Source of the DNA: Ligula intestinalis | Lineage: Eukaryota > Platyhelminthes > Cestoda > Diphyllobothriidea > Diphyllobothriidae | Assembly (NCBI GenBank): GCA_036362985.1 | Contig: JAYGXS010000006.1 | Location: 8,656,735 to 8,720,734 of the forward strand | Reading direction: 5' to 3' | DNA length: 64,000 bases | Part shown: one piece after another, positions 25,382 to 35,400 of the stretch | Layout: each line of letters starts with the position of its first letter | Numbering within the stretch: position 1 is the first letter of the stretch | The notes under the pieces: generated by a model | What the model saw: the letters and a program-made list of their open reading frames with translations, nothing else | The model's database searches: none | What the model was told of the DNA's origin: nothing | Program-made: the position numbers and the translations under genes

Positions 25382-26365
25382 AGGGCATGCAAAACGTTAT
25401 GTTTGTTGCTTTAAAATTTTGCATGAACTAGGAAATTACGACAAGAAAATGATCACGCAAACGTTTTTCATATTAAACGAAATTCAGGATATAAGGAAGG
25501 TTGAGTAGCTTTTTTTCATATTCCGTAAGACATTTGTTAACAAGAAGCCTCCTTAAAGTATTGCTTTTACTTCCTTAAAATAAAAACACGCAAGTATTCT
25601 AACACGTTGTTTTTATTCAAAAGTGGCTTCAACTTAGCGGCAATGAGCACATTTTTGCGTGCGGCATAATGGCTTATGTTAAAACCCTCGGACGATAATA
25701 ACTCCCTGCTATTAGCAAATCATTCAAACGTACAAAGCTTTATTTAAAATTAAAAAGGAATGGTTCTGATACAAGTTAACGTAATGCAGTCATTGAGCAA
25801 AACAACTTTCACTTTCGACTGTACGTGCGCTTGGATTTTCATTTGCAGAGCAAATGCATAGTCAAATAACAAACAAAAAGCTAGCAATTACAGGATTTGG
25901 TAGACTCTTAACCTTAAATGACAGTCCAAGAAATGCATTTTCGTCGTTATAAGAGTAATTGCTCATAAAGGAGCTTAGCGATTTGAATTTTTCTTCTCCA
26001 ATCTGTTTGCTTATTTGAAATGAACTTAGCTGTTGGCTGGATGGTTTTCTTATTTTTCCGATGGATATGTGACAGTCTCTACTAGTTTAACAATTATGCT
26101 TATCTATTTGCATTTATGTGCAAGCATACGAATAGGTTGTATTCACATCTGGCATTGTAACTTACAACTTTGCCGAAAATATTTATGAAATATAGAACAC
26201 TGATTTTATGTGCGCACGCCAATTGTATAGATATCTTATTAGGCAATTGAACTCCGATACGTTTCTGGATGTACCCGTCCTGTATCATTGTCATGAAGAG
26301 CAAGCTAATTTGAACAACAATTTTATATGTTACTCGCCTATTATTTGTTAAAATGTTAATGTTGC

Positions 26366-26575
26366 GATCAAAGACGGACAACACGGTGGACTCGTGGCTC
26401 AAGGGTTAGAGCGTTCGCCTGAGGCCGGAGGGATGCGAGTTTGAAACTCAAGCGTGAGGGCAATAGCAGTTGCTACACTGGAGTTGACCTACTATTACCT
26501 GATGAGGCCAAAATTGGCCAAAAAGCTTCATGATATAGTCCGTGTTGTCAGGTAAATAACTAAATTGTTACTCAG
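26366..26575 (+). mobile_element. tRNA-headed SINE with hammerhead-like core (copy 1)
   Basis: Starts with GATCAAAGACGGACAACACGG. A tRNA-like head follows: an A box CGTGGCTCAAGGGTTAGAG with pairing D arm (GCTC/GAGC), then a B-box-like T arm GCGAGTTTGAAACTC at 26,436-26,450. The body leads to a hammerhead-like core at about 26,488-26,552, and the element ends in an A/T-rich GGTAAATAACTAAATTGTTA tail. Its terminal GACAACACGG and CCGTGTTGTC are exact reverse complements. It shares start, head, core and tail with the copy 327 bp downstream. The resemblance to schistosome Smα-type repeats (SINE-like, pol III head, hammerhead) is established knowledge of that class; membership is inference. Confidence 0.7.
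26486..26552 (+). ncRNA. Hammerhead-like ribozyme core in SINE copy 1
   Basis: CTGATGA is exact (26,499-26,505). Stem II is GGCC/GGCC around an AAAATT loop (26,506-26,519). Box 2 reads AAAA instead of GAAA (26,520-26,523). A GTC cleavage-type triplet lies at 26,538-26,540. Stem I can pair TAC with GTG and CCT with AGG, leaving an internal loop as in natural stem-I-opened hammerheads. Stem III is weak. The G-to-A change in box 2 should impair catalysis. Confidence 0.55.
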
Positions 26576-26692
26576 AGTTAGCGAGGAGCACACACAATTT
26601 GGGTTTCAATTAACTTGCTACTCATGACAACGATACAAGATGGAAACATCCTGAAACAGATAGGAGTATAATAACCTAAAAGCGTATATTCT

Positions 26693-26895
26693 CGATCAAA
26701 AACCAACAACACGGCGGACCCGTGGCTCATAGGTTAGAGCGTGCGCTTCTGGCCGGAGGGACGCGAGTTCGAAACTCGAGCGTGGCGGCAGTATCCGTTG
26801 CTACAATGGAATTGACCAAATATCACCTGATGAGGCTTAAATAAGCCGAAAATATTTGTAATATGGACTGTGCTGTTGGTTAAATAATAACATTG
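26693..26895 (+). mobile_element. tRNA-headed SINE with hammerhead-like core (copy 2)
   Basis: Starts CGATCAAAAACCAACAACACGG. The A box is CGTGGCTCATAGGTTAGAG (26,721-26,739). A near-perfect T arm, GCGAGTTCGAAACTCG, lies at 26,763-26,778. Then come a GCGGCAGTATCCGTTGCTAC body, the hammerhead-like core and a TTAAATAATAACATTGTA tail. It is aligned with copy 1 over its whole length. The ends (ACCAACAACAC and TGCTGTTGGT) are again complementary. The copy-specific differences are scattered, so these are two separate insertions or an old tandem duplication, not a recent copy. Confidence 0.7.
26816..26880 (+). ncRNA. Hammerhead-like ribozyme core in SINE copy 2
   Basis: CTGATGA exact (26,827-26,833), stem II GGCTT/AAGCC with an AAAT loop (26,834-26,847), GAAA exact (26,848-26,851). 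Stem I: CAC with GTG, an internal loop, then CCAA with TTGG (26,816-26,826 with about 26,870-26,879). The cleavage triplet expected as NUH reads GAC, so the site looks mutated. Stem III is not clear (ATATT/AATAT is possible). Both core boxes are intact, which makes this the best-preserved core in the window. Confidence 0.6.
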
Positions 26896-27304
26896 TAAAA
26901 ATGTGTTTTGCAAATTATAATGACTTTCATGAAATGCTTTACAATGCAGGTTGGTCACCTTATTAAAAATCTGCAAGCAAATGGTAGGCAACGTGATAAA
27001 AAGCTGATATAACAAAATTCTCATTGAAAACTGCATAATGTCTTTCAAATACACACGTCTCACACTTGCATACATCAAGTGTTTTGTGAAGTTGACGTTT
27101 GTTCTCTTAGTAACAAATTAAAAAGGCTGAGTCCCAATTAGCGCATCCTGGTGGCATAAACATGTCGCTACCTTTCAGACAAATAGGGAACATTGCATAT
27201 TTTAAGGCCTTTAAGCTTCCGTAACTGTACCTTACGAGGGTGCCAAATGCATTGCTACTGTTGCCCAGCATTTATACTTTATTTATGATAGAGTAGATTC
27301 CCTT

Positions 27305-28940
27305 TCTTATGAAAATTTACCCGGAATTTTGAAATGAGTTTATGATTGGAATATATTAATTGCGGATGGTTGTAATAGAGACGATTGTGTAGCCTTAGTT
27401 CAAAATATTTCGGACACTTTAGTATTTTGGCTTTGAAGGAGCTTTTTTTCTGACCACCAAGACAAAACATTTACCATAAAAAGTGACTCCTTAAGTAGTT
27501 TGCCTTATTTCATTAATTTCGTCTGCCTTTATACATCCGAATATATTTTTGTGCATTATTTTTTCTACTGCGTAGCTGAAAAATAACGCCTTCTTTAAAT
27601 TTTATAATAAAAAACAGGGTATGTTATGGTTTTAAAAAATTTTCTAAATTGCAAAATAATTTTGAAACCTAGTGCCTGCTACACTGGAATTCAAGGTTTA
27701 CAAACTGCGCACTGTGTAAATCCTGTTTGAGGAAAAGTACGTTTTCGTCTACAGCTTAGGTGTAAGCTTACATAATTGTCATAAAATTTTGCAATAGATA
27801 TGGAGCCTGCTAAAGACAGTAAAGGCAAAGGATACGATGTTCTATGAATGAACACCTGAAAATTGTAAAAAAGCTCAAAATGAGAAAAAAAATTTACACC
27901 GTAAAATGCTGTTTTTGTAAGCATATAATTTAGAAAAAGCGTAATGTGCTACCAAATGAGTACATAAAATAAATGTTTTCGCGCTTGTTTTCCATAAAAT
28001 ATTATTTTGACTGTATAAAGACAGTCAAAATCAATGACAATAAGGCATTCTACCTAAGCTGCTCCTTTTTTTGTACAGACATTCACTAAGCGGTCAAAAA
28101 GAGGCTCATTAAAAGGCTGGCATCCTGACGTGACCTACATATTTAAAGGTGAGGCTGTATAATCGTCATTTTTAAAACCATACGTTTCTAATATGTTTCA
28201 ATCGAAAATGAAATTCAGAATGCCGGGTGACATTTTATGAGATACGGAATCTACTGTATGTGCAATTGGAAGGGTCCAGTTTATCGTAATAAATCTCGAA
28301 ATGCAGTAAGTCAGAGAATTAAAAGCTTCGCTGTATATTGTAAATGGATGGTTCTTTTAAAACGATGTGAATTTTTTAAAAAAAACAGAACTGCAATTAA
28401 CCATGGAAAATTCAGTTAAGCATTTTTTGCAGAATAAATACTGCAAGCTTGTTTCAGATAAGAGCTTTTAAGTAAGCATGTTGTTTGCGCAAATTTAGTG
28501 AGGTGTCCAAAGATACATGACGGACTTATGTACAAGAAAAGCGTTGATTTTGTGCTGACAAATATTGCATCTGTACCTCCTAGTTAGCTGTGTTTATGCC
28601 GTCTAATAACCATTGTAAATACAAACTTAACAATTGGGCATGAGACCACATCGCACAATTGTTTCCCCATTTTATTTAATTTTTCCCAACAGATCACTAC
28701 GATCAGTTAGAGTGTTGGGTTATAAAGATAAAACTATATAAGGTGCTAAACAGATGGAGTCCTATAGTAAGCAGCATGAATGCAAACGTAAAATGTCGTA
28801 TTTCCTTCAATTGAATAACGTGAAGCTTAACATACGCCTGCATTAAAAATTCGGATGGCTACAAGCCCCTTCGCGTCATATGCATTTCCTACATTTACTT
28901 TATTTACTTTGAAATCACAATCGTCAACCAAGACACACTT
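27305..28940. other. No gene recognised; part repeats downstream
   Basis: AT-rich. 28,540-28,860 (AAGCGTTGATT; later GGATGGCTACAAGCCCCTTCG then CGTCATATGCATT) matches 32,085-32,430, about 3.55 kb away. No coding region was recognised. Confidence 0.45.
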
Positions 28941-28949
28941 TGCATTAAA

Positions 28950-31790
28950 TAGGCAATGCCAATTTAACCAAATGATTAACATTGGAGGGTATTTTGGATT
29001 GTTAACATTTTTTCAGACGTTTATAATAAATGCTCTTCAATTGGTGTTTTCACCGTCCGTAGAAAGACTTTTCCAATTTTCTTAAAGCATTTTAGTTTTT
29101 TTCTAAAAGCGGCTTCAAGTAAGCGGTGTCGACTACATATTTTGTGTGCAGCAGAATCGTTTATGTTAAAACCTAAGCCAGAAAATAACACACGTACGGC
29201 AAAAGTCATGGCTGGATGCGTAGTTCTATTCTAAGTCAAAAAGTAGGAATGGATTGGCTTAATCTAAGCTAATGCAGGTCTTTGGAAAACTGACTTCCTC
29301 ATTCATTTTCTATCTGCCATGAATTTTATTTGCAAAACAAACACCTATTCAAATTCCAAACAGATAGGCGACCCTTCACATGAACTACTAGACTGCAAAA
29401 AAATTGAATGGAAGTGCAATTTATGTGTTTTTTTTCTGAAAAAAATTTTTTTAAGGAAGGAAACATAAACAAATGTGTAGAAATTTAATTTGACTGCAGC
29501 AATGACTGCAAACTTTCTATCCTCACACGACAATTATGTTAATGCCGTTTACGTAAATCATACTGGTATTCATGGCTTGCGCGCCAATCAATAAATGCGC
29601 AAGCTGTCTGCGTTAAACTTGATAGAAATCTGTAATATATTTCGCCATTGAAACTGGTATTGTCTTTCTCATTTATCCAGCGCATTCATGGTTCCGTCAA
29701 TCAATTTTCCAACTTGCAGCTTTTCCTTTCCATTAACGTGCAAACCAGCAAACCAAGTCCTAATAAGCGTGTATAGCGATACACATGCTGCTTCCTTTTG
29801 AACAAAATATGGCCAGTGACCAGTTGAAAAACATAAGAGCTGTCGCAGCTATCCATAAAGAGGATGGCTATTCCACTGATATTTTTGGCAAGCGAACAAA
29901 CTTTTTAATAGAGGTGTGCTTATCTATAGCATGATATTTAACAGCGTTATTCAAAAATGATGTATCATACAAAACAGGGTAAAGGGTGGATTTATTTATG
30001 TGTGATACCTTATTAAAAAGCCGCATCCATTCAATTCGCATTTGCTAGATCTGTACAATGTATAAACTAACGTCTTAATTGTTAACTTTGCATGTCTATT
30101 GATGTCCTAATTAATACCGTTTCCGAGATCGCGTCGAATGGAATAATAACCTTTGACATGGAAGTAAGAAATTCTCTTTGTTCTTTGATGTTCATACTTG
30201 CATTTTTTTCAAAAAATTGCTGGAGGGAATATTGCAATGTGACGTGCAAATTTCGTGAACGTTAATATTCAGTGTGTGCGGCTAACTTCTAGTGCCTAGG
30301 AAGTCCTACAAATGTGCACACGGGGGGCTTATTTAGACTGCACTTCTTCAGTGCTTTCTTGTTGTGTGCTGCCTACTTATGTCATCATTTTGTTCAGACA
30401 TCACTCTGAATAATCCATCAAAGGAAGCATGTTTATTTCCGTAAAGTGCAGTTACCTATTCGATGTGCAAAAGGAAATTCTTTTTTTCTTTACACCATAT
30501 TCTTGTAGTTGGAAGCATCATGTCCAAAGGCGATGTTTCACAGACTCAATTTGTACTTTCAATTTTACTGTATTGTGTGAGAGAGAAACGAAGAAACACT
30601 TTTGTTTTTGATTTTATTGCACAGAATTCAGCCAAAACCTCCTTCATTCACCTCGAGTAATAAGGGTACAAGCAGCGTAACCGTCTTTACTAAAACCTGT
30701 TGCCCAAATAAAAAATGACGTGAAGCAATTTCAACGCAAATCTAAGCAAACGAACAAAAGAGTTCAGAAAATATCGACGGTATTACAAAGTTCGTAAGAC
30801 ATCTAGAAACAAACACTCTCAAATAAATGTTTTCATCTTCCTAAGAGGAAAATAGTGCAGTACGTTTAGAAAAATATAAATGTAAAATCTTGTTTAACTT
30901 AGCGGCGTCAAGCACATTTTTTGTGTGGGAAATGGCTTAGATTAAAGTTGTTGGGTGATAATATATTTTCTCTCGTGGAAAGTCATTTCATAATCTGCAA
31001 CAGTATTTAAATTAAAAAATAATGGTTTTGCTAAAAGTTATTGATACAAGGTACTTGCGTGGTTTGCATTTGCATGGGAAATGCATATTAAATTTAAAAA
31101 TACAAAGATAGCCTGCACAGGGTCCAGTTGACTCCAGAATCTAAAGAACAGCCAAAAAAGTGTTTTTTCGTCACTCTAGGATAAACGGCAAAAACAAGTG
31201 GCTAGTGAATTAAATTGTTCTGCTTATTTTAAATGACCGGTGTTGTCGTATGGATGGTTTATTTATTTTGCTTATGGTTATTTTATGGTTTCCATATATA
31301 AAACTTTTTCGTTTCTCTATACAGATTCCTGTGCACGCATATGGCAATAGTTTATGTACATCTAACCTCCTGAATAAATGCTTTGAAGCAACATTTCATA
31401 AGAGAGGGTGCCAAGTTTCTGTTTACACATGCGAATTATCTTAATGCCTTTATTGCAAATTCTAAAGAATTTCAGGACATGCATTACAATACAAGTCAGT
31501 CATCTTATTTTCATTTTGCAAGTTTTTTCTAGACTTGATAAAAAATCTGGTGCAACTTGCTTACAGTTTATACGTTAAATTGTACTTCAGATAAACATTA
31601 TTCAAATGTGCGTTTATCAATTTTTTTCTAAATGTAACGTTCTTTTTCTTTCCTAAGTGACAAAATGAGTGCGAATTATCATGTCCTGACGGATTTTGTG
31701 CAAAATGCAGCAAAATGTGAGGTTTCGACAATAAAATGGACGAGAGGCCAAGCGCATTGTTACTTTTAGCAAACATTTATACTTTCTTTA
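28950..31790 (+). repeat. Large diverged direct repeat, unit 3 (visible part)
   Basis: Anchors shared with units 1 and 2: AAGCGGCTTCAAGTAAGCGG (29,108), the GAGGATGGCTATTCCACTG stretch (29,859), GTTAATATTCAGTGTGTGCG (30,260), the TTTAACTTAGCGGCGTCAAG stretch (30,893) and GAGAGGCCAAGCGCATTG (31,742). Spacing from unit 2 is about 5.2-5.4 kb, shorter than from unit 1 to unit 2 because this unit lacks the PLE and SINE insertions and some other segments. No ORF is conserved. Confidence 0.5.
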
Positions 31791-32084
31791 TGTTATGTGC
31801 AGCAGGAAATGCCTTGCTTTATTAATTCATTTAGAAATACAGTAAATCGAAGCAAAAAATTATAAGCTATATATTGTTAATGAATAGTGTTAATCAAATA
31901 CACGGATAAAAAAACGGAAGTTCAAGTTAGCAAAGAAAAGTCCAGCTTAAAAATTTTATTGAGCGCGTACAGAAAAAAAGATCACAAACTTAGTCCCAAC
32001 AATTGCCCTTATGTTTTGCGTAAGAGTGATTACGTTGCAGATTTGAAGATATATTAAAAATAAGCACAATATGCTTATCCCCAA

Positions 32085-32430
32085 GAAGAGCGTTGATTAT
32101 TTGGCTAATATAAATTTTATCTATGCTTCTTTACTTACTGTGGCTGCTCATTTGAATAGCTAGAGTGAATTCCAACTAAGCGATTGCGTATGAGTCGACA
32201 TCCTTCATTGTGGTCTACTCTACTGAACAAGCCAGATTGAACACTTCTAACAAATACAGTGCCGGGTTTATTAATATAGGCTTACGTTAAGTGCTAGATA
32301 AATGAAGTCGAGTAGTGTGCAGAATTAATGCAAATATAAAATAACGTAGATTTATAGTGGAATGATGTGATGCCTAATATATGTCTGCATTAATAGTCTG
32401 ATGGCTGTAGGCACCTTCGCGTCATAACCA
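32085..32430 (+). repeat. Start of a further repeat unit
   Basis: Related to 28,540-28,860 (GAGCGTTGATTAT; TGATGGCTGTAGGCACCTTCG then CGTCATAACCATTGC). Similarity fades after about 32,430 as far as I can follow it. Confidence 0.45.
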
Positions 32431-32439
32431 TTGCTTTAC

Positions 32440-35400
32440 AAGTGCGCGCATTATGCACTAAAAATGGCAGGCCATTTCGGTAAAGCAAGCTAATCCATTA
32501 ACCCCGCATCTTATTAGGCAAATAATCCAACATACTAAACGTAATGTTTGCAGTTAAGACATAATGTTACTTTGCGCAATTTCGAAAAATTCTCCTCGGG
32601 CCTCCTTATATAAAGGTAAATTCCTTAGATTATATCCTGCGGGAGGTACGCCCGCCAGACATTCTTCTGAATTCTCTAATGATAATGTTTGTAACGATAT
32701 GTTTTATCATTTGCTGTATAGCTATCATGAAAGCCGACATATGCATAACATGTTAGGTTTAAGCCATCTGAACCGCCATGTTTTGATTGCTCTCATTGTC
32801 TCGCGTGCTATCGCTTATTTTTCCCAGTTTGCGGTTCATCGGCAAAATTGTTCATAGCTAAAAATTAGAATATGTCATCAAGAAGAATTAATCCAAACCA
32901 AAGCCAAATTCTCAACTAAACTGCTCAATAAACAATGATAATTTCATCATTATTTATTACTTTTCGTTGCAATATGTGCCATTATCGCTTAGTCAAACAA
33001 CGAAACTGTGTTTATTATAGCGGTCAGTAAAGCAGAATATTCCTCAAGGGCACAAACTTAATTATTTTGCAAAAAAACCAGTAGATGTTAAATCTGATGA
33101 AATGTGACGATCAAGATAACAATGGCCGATTAAACACATATTTGAGGCTGTTTTAGTGAGTTGACTTGAGGGGAAAAATTCTGTTCACAAGAAAAGAGTT
33201 CAGGTCAGTATACCGGGTGAAAAAAGGGTCACAATGGGGTCAATGCGAATTGTTTTTGATATCCAAGGAATTTCCTACGCTATCAAACACGGCTTACAAA
33301 ACATTTTTATGCGTGTTGCGCTTTAAATAAGCAATAATATGGAGTAAAAGACTAATTAAATTGAGGTTAGTGCAAGCATATAAGAAGGGCGGAATCAGTT
33401 TTCAAAGTGTTTTCTTGCAAATCTGTTAAATCGTGAGCGATGACTCTAGGCAATAAACTCATGTTATCATAAGTTGCTTAAGTATGCCAAAATTAAAACG
33501 CATAAGCAACCACTAAATGAGGTGAAGCGAAGTTTAATGGGTTAAGTATTTATAAAAAAGTGAATGAAATACAGAAATTTGCAAACTTTTTAACACAATT
33601 ATGAATCTAAAAAACGTGGCCATCAAGCTCTTAAAATAATTGCAGGGAAATGTGAAAACGTAAATTTATCTGAATATACACCACATGGTATGAATGAAGA
33701 GGCAAGTGCAAACATAATCTAGATATTTAGTAAGCAGCCAGCCTAACCCCGTATGGCGTTTTATCCTCTTGTATTCCTGTTATTTTTTACAATTGTAGAA
33801 AGATATTTACATGTACGAGTCAGGAATATTTCCATGCATAACAAACTGGAATTTTTACTCAATAGTCACATTGCACAGATACTTTAACAGTAGTTGTCTA
33901 CCTTTAGGTCTGACAGACTTAGTGCTATCTGAAACATACAGTATGGGTTTATAGTCGTGCAAATTTCATGAGGAAATGTGACTTGGTGCTTTAATATATA
34001 TATATATATGATCACATTATTTTTATTTGCTTAAATGATGAATCAAATCACCATTTACGTTTCTTAAGGGAAAAGGGTATTGTGAGTAGTCTTTTATCAA
34101 AACAACTTTCTATGCTATTAAATATGATAAAATCAAACTTTTTATTAATATGCACTGGGCTACGGCAGAACGGCGAAATAGGTAAGAAAAATTTAAAACA
34201 TACCCATTATAAAAATGGAAGATTTTGTCCGAATTCGTTCAGATAAAAATGAAACCAAATTGATGTATTTGCATTTATTGTTAGCACCATCAAGTTATTA
34301 ATGTTTCCAAAACTACCTTCAGCTAACGCTTCAAGTTTTTTTGCACAAATTGCAGTGACATAATCATCACCATCGCATTTTGTTTTGCCTCATCGTGCAC
34401 ATGCTGGAATACCAAAGTGTCCATATATGTTACCGTGAAGTCCTTGTAAAACGGGTCTTATTTAATGTAAGTGGTCTAGAAATATACTTTTTGTAAAACA
34501 AGCGTTCCGCCTTCGCGTTATTTGGAAACGCAACAGACAGACAAATAATAATTGTTAAAAAAAATTAGTCATGTATATGGCGACTCGTTTTTGCATTTGC
34601 AAGTTTATAAGACATCCTGGAGGCATTCCAATAAGGCAGAGAATAATCCACTCAAAGGCAAAAAATAATTTGTTTAATCTCCAGTTTACTAAATAGTCTG
34701 TATTTAGGTATTTTTTAATGTGAATGTTCCCCAATTTTCATTTCTACATTACCTTGGAAAACGTTTATATGTTCTGAAATTCATCAGCTAATTATCAAAT
34801 TTAAGCACATGTGTAAGAGGTAACCTATCATAGTTTGACCTGTATTTTTCTTTCGATTAACAATATTTGAGTTAATTTTGGACTTTCTTTATGCTCGATA
34901 ATGTGGTTTGCTCTTTTGGGACACTTCTTAATATGATCCACATGGCCATTTTAATAAGAACGTATGGCAAATAACTCATTTTTTTCATTAACTGCAATAT
35001 AGGCATATATTTTTCGAAAGTTTTGATGTCAATGTTGAACAAAATTTCAAAAGATGGATCCGCAAATGAAGACACAAAAAACGCAGGTAATGATTGCAAA
35101 AGTTCAAGAAAAATATTCATTCAATACGTATTCATTAATAACAATCTTAAAACAATTTTTGATCGATGAATATTTCATTTTATATACATTAAGTCGTTTT
35201 GTAAAGTTTTCAGATTAACAGTATCTTCAAATTTATTTTTCTAATTAAGTACAACTTTTCGTCTCCAAAAAATATCGATTTTCAGTAAAAAAAAATTTCT
35301 TTACCTAAACCTTATGCTTCTTATACTTTTTGAAGTGAAAAATATGCCTTATGCTCTTCACTACGATTTCTTATTTTTTTAAATGCAGTCACACCAGTAT

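Larger units (their letters stand above)
26210..26692. repeat. Inverted duplication flanking SINE copy 1
   Basis: Sequence left of the SINE (about 26,210-26,365) is the reverse complement, at perhaps 75-80% by eye, of sequence right of it (about 26,575-26,692). The clearest matched block is TCATGACAACGATACAAGATG at 26,623-26,643, against the reverse of 26,275-26,295. The ordinary unit sequence is on the left, so the right arm is an inverted copy. SINE copy 1 fills the loop and SINE copy 2 follows the right arm directly. Confidence 0.5.
22345..27300 (+). repeat. Large diverged direct repeat, unit 2
   Basis: The counterpart of unit 1 with the same order of anchors. It contains the two SINEs (26.37 and 26.69 kb), which unit 1 lacks at the matching place, so they inserted after the duplication. 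The inner pair of sub-repeats is also present (M1-type sequence at about 23,935 and 25,614; M2-type at 24,460 and 27,235, where M1 and M2 are my labels for the GTGGCTTCA-type and the GGCCAA-GCATTG-type anchors). No coding region is conserved. Confidence 0.55.
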
